Positions 13,220 to 26,971 of a stretch of DNA of 64,000 nt are shown here, piece by piece. The notes below the pieces were generated by a model, which saw only the letters and a program-made list of their open reading frames with translations, did no database searches and had not been told where the DNA came from. Every line of letters begins with the position of its first letter. Within the stretch, counting starts at the first letter, position 1. The position numbers and the translations under genes were made by a program. The stretch is from Emergomyces orientalis (Eukaryota; Ascomycota; Eurotiomycetes; Onygenales; Ajellomycetaceae): NCBI GenBank assembly GCA_002110485.1, contig MOWL01000002.1, forward strand, positions 744,001-808,000. The letters run 5' to 3'.

Positions 13220-15539
13220 TTATATCATCATCAACCTTGTGGTCCTCCGCTCGGGGTATCGTCGATTATTATTGTTATACATGCCTTGAGCTGGAACATT
13301 TAGGCCTGGATGCGGTGGTGGCTGTGGTGGGTATCGCATCCCAGGGCCTCCTGGCCCATATCTTGGTCCGGGTCCGGGTCGGGGCCCTGGCCCATGGCCC
13401 CCAGGGTATCCGCGCGGAGGAGGATATGGTGGCCGTCTAAAGCCCGGTCCGCCTGGTGGCGGCATCATCATAGATGGCGATGGAGGCGGATACATTGCGG
13501 CTGCCGCACGCCGCCCGTCACGCTCGCAATATGCAATTCCATCCCATTCGAAGTAGTCGCCTCGCAGCACCATGTGACATGTTCGGCATCTGAAGCAACC
13601 CGGATGGTATTTCTTCGGAGAGCCTCCGGTGAAATTTTCATTTTCCTCTTCGGTTTCCAGGTACTGGCCTTCGATGCCCATGTTACAGGAGCCGCAGAGT
13701 GAGCCGTTGAGTTCATGGTAGTGCTGAGCGCAGTAAGGGAGGTTGTCCAGAACGTAAAAATCGGCCGTTTGGAATGGGGAGCGGCACGTGTGGCATACGA
13801 AGCAAGCTTTGTGCCATCGGCCTGTTAATCGCCCATCTGCTGACGATACGGATTTGCCAACAATGATTTGCTGGCAGCCTCGACACCGGCTCTTCCGCCC
13901 TACGGGAGTGCGTGTGGCCGTGCGTGGCGGTGGTGAAACTGTACGTTTGTCATGTAGAGGTTCCGTGGGCAATGCAGGTAACGGTTGTTCCAGGTCAATT
14001 TTCTGCATTACTGATGACAGGTGCCCGTTCTGGAAGGATGGATCAGTTGGGGAATCTATGCCCCGCGCAGCTGGATCTCGTGGTCGCCTGGGATCCACGT
14101 CAATTGAAAGATTATTCCAAGCCATATTGTCGGACAAGGGTTTTGAGTGCGTCTCGCTCGACACTTCAGAGGGCCGAGTGGAGTGAGAACTCCCGCTTGC
14201 CATATCTGACGGTGCGGTACCAATCGATGAGGAGATTGATGGATGAGCGCTATGGTTTAGCCCTAGGTCTCGTGCAAAATTCGAGACTGAAAAATCTTCA
14301 TTAATTCGATATTGGCGTATGGGAGATTTTGGACCCTCAACCTCTGGTACGTTGGGCTTATCATCTTTCTCTGGAACGGGAGGCTTGAAGCTTATCGACG
14401 AAGTAGTTGTGGCATTCGAAGGCCTTCTGAAGTGGGAGCCGTCCGAATTTCGGGGAAGCTTTGGTTGCGATGGTAGGCCGAAATCAAAACTTCCAAATAG
14501 GCCGCTATTTGGCAACTCTTTCGGGGGACTCGTACCTGTGATACGATCTGACTCAAAGTCCTCTTTACTTTCAAAATGATATGAGGAAGGAATCGAGTCA
14601 TAGGGCCCTGGGGTAAAACTCTTGATGGGACCAGTAGGCAATGGAGGTACTTCATCCATCACATTGCGTCCAGAAGCGGATAAATTCCTCGGTGAGTAAG
14701 GACTAAGGCCGTCATCACCATACCGCGAGCTAGCTGCTGATATCCGAAGCATGCTCTTGCTATCTATGGACATCTCCCTTCTGTGCTTCTGCTTCGATTT
14801 TGGCCTTCCTCGTTCCTCTTCATCGGGCGCGGGGCTTCGCAAAATCGAAGAATGATGAATATCACTATTGCTCCTAGTTTCGCCTTCACCCCGGTCTGGG
14901 CTTGTTTCGAACGGTTTTGCCGTAAAAGGACTATATGTGCCTGCTGTCGGGGTTCTAGGTTTTGATCTCACAGTGGACCCTGCCACGGTATGTGATCTAA
15001 CAAAAGGTGTATATGAGCCATCTTCACTGGCTGGATCGGGTGTTGGTGGTAAAGGAGTCGTTTGACTTCGTTTAAGAGGTGACGGAGAGAGAGAGGGGGT
15101 GCCATCACTGTTGGCAGGGGTGAGAACATCAAGATGTAGAAAAGGGCGGTCTGATTAAGGTCAGCATGCATGTAAAGTCATACGTTTTTTTTTGGGGGGT
15201 GACGAAGACACCTACTAGCGGCGAATGGATCAATTTGTGGTGGTGGCCCAAATCTCCCAGACTTGCCATCGCGACTGAAACCCGTGTGATTTGGAGGACT
15301 GTCGAACGGGTTGCGATAATTATATTGGTCTGGAGGAGGAGTAACTGCACAATTCTTTAGCAATCAATTCGCAGGTGTGTTCTACAGGAACTTCCATAGC
15401 GCATCTTGACAAGTTACATACGTTGCTGCGAGGGCCCGTCGCAGATATGTTCTCCCATTTCAGAGATTCCCACGCTCGCATTGCAGTTAGAGCATTTGAT
15501 CACCGGCAATAGGCCGTTCGTACGCAGATCTGCCGCCAT
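13220..15539 (-). CDS. LIM-domain protein, paxillin-like
   Basis: Predicted cytoskeletal or cell-polarity adaptor of 712 aa. Exons are 15422-15539, 15212-15344 and 13220-15107. The N-terminus has a compact C-x2-C...H-x-C zinc motif (KCSNCNASVGISEMGEHIC), which I recall from other fungal LIM proteins. A long Ser/Pro-rich disordered region follows. Two adjacent LIM zinc-finger units lie near residues 490-620: the first begins CRGCQQIIVG and includes WHKACFVCHTC and YCAQHYHELNG; the second begins CGSCNMGIEG and includes YHPGCFRCRTC and YCERDGR. The tail is Gly/Pro/Arg-rich (GPGPRPGPGPRYGPGGPG). LIM units bind protein partners; the yeast counterpart would be Pxl1, acting at bud sites. Start at 15539 is supported by the zinc motif immediately after it. 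Family is sure; orthology to Pxl1 is tentative. Confidence 0.88.
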
Positions 15540-18500
15540 TGTGAAGGACATCTGGATAACTCATATGCAACAAGCAACCGAGAATCCCGGCTAGGCCTTT
15601 CTTATAATCACGCTGCGATCTCTCTTCCTTTCGGTCTTTCCTTTCTTTCTTTTCGGCTTGAGTTGGATGCACTGGTCGGATGGAATGATGATGTTGTTGA
15701 AAAGCAAAATTGGCAGCTGACTCCTGTCTACAGGATATCTTTGGGAACTTGATGAAGAGGAAGTATCCCAGACAACAATTGCGGGAGAGCTTAAAAAATT
15801 AAACAGGGGGGGTTTAAGGTTGGAGTGGATGTATTAAAGGAAGTGGATAGATGAGTGTAAGATATAGTAAATATAAACAAACAATGACAACAAGTATAGA
15901 TGTGTATTATATATTAAACTCCACAAAGACAGCAAATATGATTAATTGAGACAATGGGAGGTCTTTGTATGAGTGAGGTGGACGTTGTTTAAAGAGGATT
16001 GAGCGGAGGAAGATGAAGAGAATGAGGATGAGGATGACAATGAGGGAGGAATGATAGCAGATGTGCAACCTGAGCATTGATAGTCGCATGTTTGTATGGA
16101 TGATACCATACACGATACCATAGATACAACTTCCCCTGGCTACCAGCATTTCCAACTACTACTTTCCAGTTAAAGGCTTTCCCCCCAAAGCAGCGTGGAC
16201 AGGCCTAGGCTTCCCTAAACAAGGGGCACGCACTCTGGCCAGCTGCCCCAGCTAGGTCTTACTTGCAGCTGCTCCATGGCTAAGGCGCTGTGTATACACT
16301 GGTAATTTTGCCTGCTCCATTCCTCCATTCTTACTCCCGAAACGGCGACAAACCCCTTGTACCAGGTGCCTGACCCACCGCCAACCTCCACTAGGGCATA
16401 TCGGGCGATGGTCCTCTTCCACACCTCCGTTGTCCGCGTCAGGAACGCTTGACACTAGCCTGTTTTCAGGGGTAAAGGCTCCACCCCAGACGCTGTCATG
16501 CATAAATAGGAAATATACGGAGTATGGCTGCGAGAAATACTTGCCAGAAGAAACCTCCAAAGTCGCAGAGCTCATTCTCCACTCTGGGGAGCTCTGTACC
16601 TGGTTGTCTCCGTTCTCGTGCTCGTCTCGCAAAGAACTATCTACCCATAATGTTTTCCGCTTGTGTACTCCGTCTGTCCTCCGTATCATATGTGTATTCG
16701 CGGGACGGAGAGTTACATCGGTTCACCCTGCGGCCACCCTTACCCGAAGTCATGGATCGTCGATATCAGCATCATCCCTGAGCTGAATAAGTGAATCCCT
16801 GAGCGCGCTGCAAGTCTCCCAACATGGGCTATTCTTACTTAAATTCCCCCTTTTCTCCTTCTTTTGTTTACATATTTCCCCTCTGACGCGAATCAGTGCC
16901 AAAGCCAAAGCCAAAGCCAAAGCCAAAGCCAAAGCCAAAGCCAAAACCAAAACCAAAAACGGGCAGGCTTCTCTTTTGAACCATTATTCAACGTTAAATA
17001 CGGACGAGGAACCAAACCGCCAAATTCAAACATTTAGCCTTCTCAACCAATCACATCACCGCTATCGGCAAAAACAGTTCCCCTTCAAGCCCTCAGCGCT
17101 CAGGATTGCTTTTTCCTTTTTTCTTGCGTACCCTTTACCCCATATATTTCGCGAGGTTCAATTCCTCCCACTCACTAGCTCGTCCACTAACCAAATAAGT
17201 TGAGACTATCCCCGCCCAAACTAAGCTAAAATTTTACTACCAAAAAAGGCTAAGCGCTCATAGGACGAAAGAAGAAAAAGGCAAAATAGCATCGTGCAGA
17301 TCGCGAGTGATCGGTCCTTGGGATGGCGTTCCCCTTCATGGAGCGGGAGAGAGCTTGTCACTGCTTCGCCATTGGCCCAGCCATTATAATCAAATGGAGA
17401 GCTGAGCACAACAATGATGGCGTGAGCGTTGGAGTTCGTTCATTTCCATTTCCTTGATATCATGATCTCAAGCAGGAACAAATAAATAAATATGCATGTA
17501 TGCACAGCTTGAATACCTGCTTTTATGCATATTATTGGATTGCCAAGTCATGAAATTCAAAATGTGGAAACACTCCAATCACGCCGAGGTCGGTTATGAG
17601 AGGGAGGGGAAAAAAGCAAAGGAAAAAAGAAACGGAACAAGGAAAAGAAAGAAAACGGCGAAATGCGAATAAAAAAGAAAGGAGATCTATGGAGTACCAA
17701 CAAGGCTGACTTCGTGCATCATCCATTCCTTGTTTCAAGTTTGGGACAGCGATGTTGGTTCAAACAGTTTTGATGCAATATTTTTACAGGTGTTCCCAAA
17801 TGATAAGGGAAAAGCAAAACGTGAACCTACAGCTCTGCAGGTAACCTGGATTGTTGAAAACATTCAATCCCATAAATACTTGTCAGTGAATGAGAAGGGA
17901 GGCTGAAGACATTTTTCTTGCTTTCTTTGGTAGCGATGCGACCTGTCTGATACGAGACTTGCTTTGAAGTTCAGGGGTAAAGTGCGATGTCTTCATATAT
18001 ACCTGCCAGTAGTCCGTACCTTGGGATCATTTTTCTCATCTGTTTCCCTCTTTTTCTAAGATTATCAGGTACAATGCATATTATGACATTGGTATATAAG
18101 GAATATCAGCAATAGGACAAGCAAGATCTGTATCACCGGATCCATATACATATACTTTCTACGTATGAGGCGCACACACGATACTTGGGATGTCCGAGCC
18201 ACATTTTAAGCAGGGTTTCATCATCCCATTTCTGATACCTCTTGTACCGAATACCACCAAAACGGCGCGCTGTTCGACCCTGCCCAGGTGCCGACTTAGT
18301 TACATTAGCGCAACACAACCCCCTGCTCCAAGCTTAATTTCTCCTCCCCCGCCTTCTCCTCTCGAGCCCTCGCGAGCAGACTGCGGAACACGCTTTTATT
18401 GAGAACGAAACCTGAGGATAAGGGTATGAATAAAGGAGTGATATTTACACACCGATAATAATTAGACTACTTTTTTTGTAGGTTTAGTGTATAGATGACC

Positions 18501-20494
18501 TTACATACACAAAACGCAGCATTGATGCATTCAACATAATCATTGAAAAATATTGCAGTACTATCAAGATCCGGTAACTGCTTTATTATCTCTATGGTGG
18601 AGCTTCTCCAGCAGAACGAATTTATAAAAAAAACATAATTGATACTTGACACTGCTGATAATTTTGTGATCTAAGATCATGCAATGACTATGCCTGATTT
18701 AAAAATACTGCTTTTTCTTTCCCCATGTGTAACCAAACATCAATCCTTGTATGAGGAGAAAGGCTGCGTCCGTGTGTTGCCCTGATCGTAACCTTGAATT
18801 CTCTCTCTATTCATCAATTCCAAACTTGCAACCCTTTTCCCTCCCCATTATTTATGGCCCTGTATTCGTATTTCTGATGGAGAATTATTTTTGATCCAGA
18901 TCTCTTGTTGAAACTTGTGCTGTTTTGTGAATATGACGGTATACATTGAAGTCAATACTTATTACGCATACCTAAGCACTTGGGATGCATATACTCCTTC
19001 TGCATTTTGGCCCCTCTGCACGGGGTCCAAGTTACAGGGATATAACCGATATCATCGTGGTGACATCGATCGTTTCCTTTTTCCCTTTCTCACTGCGCGA
19101 GAATTGGTTGTGGCGACCTGGGCCACCGACTCGGGGGAAATCTTATTAATCTTGTTTCTCTGCGTGATCTTCGACTAACTACCGATGGAGAACGGGGATC
19201 GGATGGAGTGGTAAAAATATGGGGAACAGAGCATCTTAAGTTTACAACAGGAAAAGCCCCCGCTGTGGATTGGGCTGCACAAAACGCATTGCATAATTGT
19301 CATTACTTACGAACGATGTTGATCCATCCATCCACTTATTATTTACTAAAAGTTATGTCTGAAGTAATCTGTTTAAGAATTTGTATAATTTACATACCGC
19401 GTAACTATCTATATATATGTAGGACAAAAATAATCACTCGCAAAATAAACGGTAGTTCGATCGTAGGTCTCTTCAGCCGCAAGAACCGGGGTGCAGTAAA
19501 TTGCTTTGGCATGAAATACCAGTTAATGGACAACGTTGAGGGTCGCGGGTGTTTCAGCCCTGAGCAGGAATTTACAGAACAGACAAACATCCCCAGAATC
19601 AGTATCCTGATCCAAATTTAGAGGTACGGCGGGATCTGCTTCGTGTCTCCCTCTTTGCATAGCTAACCATCGACCCATCATAATCTTGTTGCCTCGCGCT
19701 TCCGCTGCATCTTTTCTAGTGAGAAAGTTCGGTGCTCGACGGAATACACATTTACAGCTTATGAAGGTCAGAAAAACTTTGTTATACTACGTGAAGGCAA
19801 CCGGTCTCAAGAAAATGCGAGTTCGGAAATTCAATCGCTGTGTTGGCAGGGAAGAGAGATGAACATTATTTTAACTGCTTAGTGCTGATGTTGGCCGGAG
19901 ATTTCTCTTGACCATGTTCATTTCACCTTTTGATTATGGAACTTTACAGGCGGCAAGTCAATGGCATGGTACATACATCAGTCAGAGTTGAAATTTGAAA
20001 GTGAACTGTATTAACATGCAGTGGTATGTGTATAAAATAGTGTTTAATAGCTGCACGAAGATGGCGCTATGGCACTTGACAGCCCTGCGAGCCTCATATA
20101 TTTCCTCACCTTTTCAGGCCTGCGAAATTTACCCCGCCAGAATAATGTCATGGGTGTGAGATCTAGAAATATCCTGGTCGTTGAGAATCATATAAGAGAG
20201 GGTCTGGACTCGACGAGGAAATCTCCACGACCATCCTCAGAGTGGAATGCGGTAAAAACTAAAATTATACGGTACGCCCGCGCACGTCATTCCCAGAAGG
20301 TGGAACACCCAATGTCGGGCACCAGGGTTTGTGACCATACTTATTCAAGCCGATATTCTTTCAAAAGGGCCATGCCAATGTTAGATGAGTTACTAGATGG
20401 AGGGGAGCCCTAAAGCATTGACGAAGATGCAACCGAGTCGAGATGGGCTTCTCACGAAGATCACGTCGTCCCCTCACAAGTACCCGTGGATCCT
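15540..20494. other. 5 kb gene-poor spacer
   Basis: I find no supportable gene. The frames present (such as 16252-16689 - and 19208-19621 +) have no motifs and no partner exons. The stretch holds the LIM promoter at its left, a hexanucleotide tract near 16.9 kb, and AT-rich DNA at 17.4-20.0 kb. Confidence 0.5.
16898..16958. repeat. hexanucleotide tandem array (GCCAAA)n
   Basis: About ten copies of GCCAAA lie in direct order, the last two or three drifting to ACCAAA. Read on the minus strand in one frame it would encode alternating Ala-Leu, but nothing suggests it is translated. Confidence 0.9.
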
Positions 20495-21490
20495 TCATTC
20501 TTCCCACTTTCCGTAGTCTGGGAAATATAAGTCGTGGATTCTTCGAGCATAGTCGAGAATAACAGGACACTGCTTTATTAGCTTCTGCGAATGGGGACCA
20601 CTGCAACGCATAAACTGTCAGAATCGAAATACAGTGAACCACCTCCAACTGGAAGCATATGAGCAAGTATAGACATACGCAGTACAAACTAGAACCGACG
20701 CAATGAAACCGAACACAGTTGCGTCCGCCTCCGTTGGCCGGTCAGTTCCCAGGATCCAAAAGGGCCGCTCGTTCACATCATGTCCCATCAGCTTGCTTTT
20801 GGAAAGTGTGAGGTACTGGTTAATTGCTTCCCAGATCTCACGGCGGAAAGCAGCGATCTCTTCTGCGGAGTACCGGCCAACCCCTTGCCCATGTAGCGTC
20901 TGGCTAGTATTGCGATATACCAGGAGGCCTACTAGGACCCGAACCGGGTATGGAATCGGTGAAAGAACGTGGTCACGCATTATATAATAATTTTGTGTCC
21001 ACCTTTCCCAGGTCCACACCAAGTGTCAGCTAGTGGCCCTTTCTCGGTCAACTTGAATGATAGCGGAAAGAAAGAAAAGAACAAGAAGACAAACTTGATA
21101 AAAGTACAACTTATCCTCCATCAGTCCACGAATAGCCAAATCATTTGCATCGCCAGTGCCATCAATTTTACTCCCCAAACTGAGGTCTGGCAATATGCCC
21201 CGCTCGACCAGGTGCTTGATGATGAAAGTAGAATCCGCAATCGTTTCAGGACTATTGCCACCAGACGTGGACGCATTGTTGTCTTCAGACTCATTTTGGA
21301 TGTCCACATATGGGATTTTGCCCTTGGGTGCAGTGCGAGGCGTGCCCCCCTCGATTTCATAGTTGACACCAGCGAAACGCAGACGGGCCTCGACTTTGAC
21401 GACGAAGGGCGACCAGACATGTTTTCCTTTATGAGGCCATCCTCGATGGAGGGTGATTTTGGGCTGTTGCTGCTTTGTTGGCGTTGCCAT
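20495..21490 (-). CDS. GST/metaxin-like protein (FAXC type), one non-AG acceptor
   Basis: This is a thioredoxin-fold plus GST-C protein similar to the failed-axon-connections/metaxin group; its biochemical role in fungi is not settled. Exons are 21095-21490, about 20679-21013 and 20495-20600, giving about 278 aa. The N-terminal thioredoxin-like part has KITLHRGW, SPFVVKVEARLRFAGVNYE and the cis-Pro-type segment KGKIPYVD. The C-terminal helical part has NYYIMRDHVL, DRPTEADATVFGFIASVL and VILDYARRIHDLYFPDY. Oddity: alignment logic places the second exon at ACC (21013), just before TWERW. There the intron ends in GG, not AG. The in-range AG at 21019-21035 leads into a stop, and the later AG works only with a different donor and loses about 11 residues. 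Confidence 0.75.
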
Positions 21491-23712
21491 TTTATGTGCG
21501 TTTTAACTGATCGCTAATAAAGGAGATATGACTGGGGAGCGAAATGACGACCCTCAACTCCTTCATCCCAGAAAACTTAACCAGTTTGAAAAGCTTTCTC
21601 TCTATTGATATAAATATTTCGAAGTCTCATCACTGGCGGAAGTTGCCAAGCGCCGACACGCCGCGTTTTTCTAACATAGGTGCATCGCTTCGGTAAATCC
21701 GTGCATCCTTGGGGACGCTATAATTTGGTTGCCAAGAGTGCCCCATACAGTTGGACGATCAAGTCGCAACATCCAGGCCTACCTCCGTCCTGATATCCGT
21801 TGACCACTTTCAGTGACGCTGGTGAGATTCAGTTTTCTCGACGGTAAGGTCTGTTGGTTGTCCATTTGTGAGATAACTAGCAAGCTAAGACTTAGCTTAC
21901 ATAGCCCCTGGACTGGGTGGGCTTCTAACAAAGGTGCTTGGGCCTTCCCTTTGGTATGGAAGGGAACGACCGTGGAATATTTTCTTCCACCGAACTAGCT
22001 ACACGAATGGGCTATCCCGTGGCAATTTTTGTTGCCATAGGCTCTCCTGAAACATCCTCAATTCTCTCCGGCAAACGCAAAATCTGACCATCTGCATCGA
22101 CCTCCGCTGCTACTGGTAACTGCCATGGGGATCCATTCCAATCCAGCTGCTTGAGTTAAGGTTGTTCCGCAGAGCGCACATACCAACTGCTGTGTTAAAT
22201 CCTAGGGCTCTCTAGTCTTAACTTCCCGCCTATTCAAATGCAGGGTTAAGTATGATATCTGTTGAGTATGAGTGTATTCCATCCGACAGAATAGGTCCGA
22301 TATCTGTATTGACTGAGCCGTTTCCCCAAGCTGTTTTTTGGTTTCGGGGACCGATCAGCCAGATCATACCACATTTCCCTTGGAGCAAGATGCAGCAGGT
22401 TGGAGATGTGGAAGAGTTAACTTACTTGTTGGGAATCGCTGGCTCGTATGGTGCCAATGTCAAACATTTATTCCAGGATACGGGGCCTTGGAGGAACACC
22501 AATTTGAACAACTTCTGAACACACCCACCTGCAGCTGCCAAACTGCCCAAAGGTATCAAGACAAAGAACTTGACAATTGATGAGGTATATCTTTGATCAG
22601 AAAAGTGTCGTCGAATTTTATTGTTTTGGGCTTTCCACATTGTGTGTTAGTTCTACCTTGATTTCGCCCTGTGAATCAATTTGAAAAGATGATCTAGCTG
22701 GTCACTATTCTCATTTCAATGACTTGACAAATCTCGTCGTATATTCTCTGAAGAATGATGCAGGTGAGTTTGCAAGAAGCGAGCGAGAGTGCGTACCCTT
22801 CACCGAGCGCTAGCATAGCTGTGAGCAACAGCGGTAATGGCATTTTGAAATTAGGATCCTGCCCAAGCTCCCAACTGATCCTCTGCACCTCCCGTGCAAA
22901 CCCGGGTTAATAGGTTTATGATGCTGATCTCTTACACCGATAACCTTCATTTTCACTTTGTCATGATATTCGAACTACTATGCTCTTACCACACATATGC
23001 AACGTGCATGCATGACTTCAACCTCTTTGTCACCCATACCTCCTCCAAAAATGGGTATCTTTCGCAGCATGCATTTGTCCGTCTTTCCTGGAAACCCCCG
23101 CAACAGGGGGCCTGTTGAAGGCATTATTCATTTCAGCACCCGTTCGTCCCTCCGCTGGTACAGTTTCCGGGGCGGAGATATATGCAATATCCCGGGGCGT
23201 ATTCCCCTCAATTTCAATGGTTTAGACAAGAAACTCGGAAACGTCTGATGCAAAACGAACTACTTGCGTCTATCCTACGGGTCGATGGCCGTGCCCGGCT
23301 ATAGGTTGCCCAATTGATGCTTTTGCCGATACCAGTGTGGTTCGTGAATTTGAAGTTGGTGACTGCAATCGACGTGGTCAAGCCGCCCCTGGCAGGGGCG
23401 GCTTTCCGAGAAAGGAGTGGGATTTTCAAGCAAGGACAAATGGCATTGATAATGTTTACCCTATTTTCAAGAAAACAAGGCAGCAATTTGAGCTGAAAAT
23501 GACTATGACGGCTATCACGATGATAAGTGTAGCAGACTAGAAAAACAATCTCATACGTCCGCTGTTCGTACACATTGAGCAAATAGCTACAGATACACGG
23601 ACAATGTCAGAAGCGGCTGTCAGAAGCGGCAACAATATCAAAATGACACAGATAATGCTCTGTGAGAGTCAGATGAGAAGGGCATTGTGCATTATAATCC
23701 AGAAGATGATTG

Positions 23713-23743
<31 letters not shown>

Positions 23744-26076
23744 GCAATTCACTTGAAAGACGCGGGTTGAGTTGATAGTGCTTTTCCTTCCATGTTTGCT
23801 TGTGCAGATTTAATGAACAAAAGCACTGTTCTCTACAGTCTCCCTCTCTCTATATTCTATTTTTCTCATCACCTCCTTTCCTTTCTTATTTCATCTTTAT
23901 GTAAATATGGTTGCTAATAGGTAACTAATGCATACTTCGACTCTGGGCCTGGGAAATGTTACTGATGGACAAGGGCCATTGCCCGTGAAGTATCGAATGA
24001 AAAAGGGGGTTGGGGACGAGTCGTCTCTTGGTTTTCTGCTTTCCTTCTGGTAGTAGGAGTGCTCACAGGATACACACAGAGGAGCAAACTTATTTTTAAG
24101 CTCTGCAGACAATAATAGAAAGATGTAGAAAATAGTGAAAGAGGAGGAGTCGTACCCGAGGGGGGAGAGGGGAAGGGGTGTATGTAGGCTAGGCTTTGCA
24201 TGAGCGGAGGAATATCGGGCACAAATGCATTTGTAATCTACAACTTTTGCTCTTGACACTTATGAACTCTTGATTAATCCTCACCCCGTGCTACTTCTTG
24301 TGTTTTGAGAGAATATACACTAAGTTCAGTTAAAGGGGAAAATAATGGCCGGCTACATCACATTTTAATATTCATGTTTCTGCTTTTGGCCCCCGGATCA
24401 TTTTCATGAATTCTCCCCGTTAAACAAGCTCTTGGTTCCCATTTTATTCTTCTTCTCTTCTACCGCTGATATCTAACTACTAGTACCCATTCGAAGTCGG
24501 TGGATACTACATTTTTGGTGGGGTAGGCGTCGGTCCGCAGGGTTTTCCAGATTCCATTATTCTCAACCTTAAGTGCAGGCTGATGGCACTCGACCCAAGA
24601 TTAAATCTTGTGATGATGAACTGCGGAGACTGTCCAGAATCTAGAATCTTTTGGCATTCAAACGAAAAGGAAATCGTTAACGAGGGAGGCTCCTCTCCTC
24701 CTGTCTGGGCGAGTAAAATAAGACAACCCCGCACACAACAACATTGAAAAGAAAAGGTAACTGAAAACGAAACAGAATAGCAAAGGAAGACAATTCAAGG
24801 AAAAAGCGGGCATTTGCCTCTCTCACGAACTGGGCTGGAACGATAGGCACGACAAAGGCAAGGCTCCGATAGGCGGTTACAGGCATACTGTAACTTCGAC
24901 CTCCCAAAAGTTCACTACCCTCAAAAAGGCTATGGAAGAATGAGGGAAAGAAGAAAAGAGAGTTTTTACTACCTTAAATCTCCAGCATGGGGCTATGAAT
25001 ACAAGCAGCTGACCGCTATTTCCGTTCCCCGGGGTTGTCAAGGAGAATTGAGCCTAAGAATCCCCTCGCTCCTCTCCATGATTGATTGACCTCTCTCGTG
25101 CTGCATGCGGATGGTTTTAGTACTGGACTACCATTCTTTAACTCCTTAGGTAGTTCAACTCCTAACTGCTGCTGGTAAAACTGAACACGTCAACAGCACC
25201 ACAAAAAAAGCAGAGGGAAACGTACATGGATATTAATTTAGGGCATGAAGTTACTCAGACCCTGCCTTTTCATTTTTGTGCTTATTTTATTTTATTTTTA
25301 TTTATTTAATTTAATTTTTATTATTTTTATTCCAAAATCTGCAGTTTTCGGCTATGAGATTGTTCCTCATACCACAGACACATCGGAATTATGCAATCGG
25401 CTATGCAGGACTTCATGCAGATGCACGTTCTCGTGTACACGGTGTTGTTTGATGTATGCTGTTAAATAAAAGTAACTTTCTACCTAAAGACAATAATTTC
25501 ACGAGGCAATTAATTCGTAAATTCGACAATAATAATGCTTCTAGCAGTTTCCATAAAAAGTGTCTACTTCAGATTGCAAGGGCTTGGCGAGAACAGAAAG
25601 CACGCGATGAGGAGGGGGAGGGGATAATAGTTGTTCATTTTAGTGAAGGTTGGGGAAAGGTGTGACTAGAATAAATGGATGAAGCGACTGGGAGAAAGGT
25701 TGGCAATTAACTTCGCTCAGTTTGCGATAGGGGCAATTAATTAGTGGAGAGTGCTTTACCCCTGAAATCCAAGTATCAGATTATCCTAGTTGTCCCATGG
25801 TAGTGTTTTCGAGGTGGTAATCGTATAACTGTTTGAAAGGGGAATTTTGAGGAACGAGCATCGGGTATTGTGGGATGTAGTTTTAATGGAAGCTAACTTA
25901 ACGCCGTGGGAAATCACACAACAGACAGGCATAATAAAGGGAACATACAACAGTAGTGTAACATTCCAGAAGCAGGAGAGTGGGTTCGGAATTTGACAGT
26001 AGGCAATGGATGGAGTGTCTGGTTGGACAGGAGAAGACTGATCTTCTTGCATATCGCCTACTCAAATCAATCTCTG

Positions 26077-26107
<31 letters not shown>

Positions 26108-26610
26108 CGTTGGTTATCTTATCGATAACGAGACATGCATGGCGGGGTAATTTTTTTGATGCAGGCTGTGCCGTCTGTGGTATTGGAAAAAGGCACATTG
26201 TGTGCCCTTTTGATGGCTGCAGCAACCCGCAGTAGTGAGTCCAGTTGGCGACCTGGCTGCAGGAGAGGCGCATATCAACCTGCATATCCCAAGGCTTTTT
26301 TATGACAGGGGCTTCTGTTCAATTCCATCGAGATTTTCAGAATTGTGTTTGCTAACTATCTGTTGTTTTAGCTGGTTTCCCTTCAAGCAATAATAATAGG
26401 TAATAAATTGGGCGCCCACAGGACAGGCCAATAGAAGACAGAAATACAACATGTACCCCCCTGTGCAGTGTTCCATGGCAAACACACCAGGCTCCACATC
26501 GCAGATACTTCCCCCCCTCCACTTCCCACGCTTGCTACATCCGGTGTACCCATGGATGCCCGCCTGCTGACTACAAAAACATCACCCCTTCGCCCTTCCT
26601 CCCTCATCGA

Positions 26611-26688
26611 CTTCTTCTTCTTCTTCTTATTCTTCTTCTTCTTCTTCTTCTTCTCAACCTCAACCTCAACCTCAACCTCAACCTCAAC
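26611..26688. repeat. (CTT)n followed by (CAACCT)n tracts
   Basis: A CTT-repeat tract of about 43 nt, interrupted once, runs directly into roughly six copies of CAACCT. It lies about 490 bp upstream of the INO1 start codon, on the pyrimidine-rich strand typical of fungal promoters. Confidence 0.9.
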
Positions 26689-26798
26689 AGTTCATTGCCC
26701 TTCAGCTTTCGCCCCCACTTCTGCTCTCTTGCTTCTCGATCACTCTCTAGGAAGTGGTCCATCAATACCGCCAAAACGTTTTCCAATCTTCTCCCTTC

Positions 26799-26971
26799 GT
26801 AAGTCTCTTCTACACCGTGTTCCTGTCGATGTTTACCCATATGTCAGGCCATTGAGCTCTCTCTCGCTGGTTGGAATGAATAGAATTGCTCTTTCCGTAC
26901 CCTGTTATATTTTCCTTGTAACTGGAATATTTCCCGTATAGAATGCAATTGCTAATTTCCTCCCTTTCTAG
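26799..26971 (+). other. possible intron in the INO1 5' leader
   Basis: A consensus donor GTAAGT at 26799, a GCTAAT branch-like motif at about 26951 and a pyrimidine-rich acceptor TTTCTAG ending at 26971 lie between the repeat tract and the INO1 ATG. The arrangement suggests a spliced leader, but no coding constraint tests it. Confidence 0.35.

Noticed and set aside
16252..16689. 145-codon open frame (-)
   Set aside because: Several frames overlap here on both strands, none with recognisable motifs or splice partners.
16898..16958. Hexanucleotide array as a telomere-like or CRISPR-like repeat
   Set aside because: The unit GCCAAA has no spacers and is not a telomeric repeat; it is an ordinary short tandem repeat.
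22252..23250. Possible gene in 22.2-23.3 kb
   Set aside because: Several short frames look slightly coding-like, but I could not join them or match any family.
26468..26941. 157-codon open frame (+) upstream of INO1
   Set aside because: It runs through the CTT and CAACCT repeats (poly-Phe and Ser-Thr runs), so it is a repeat artefact in the promoter.
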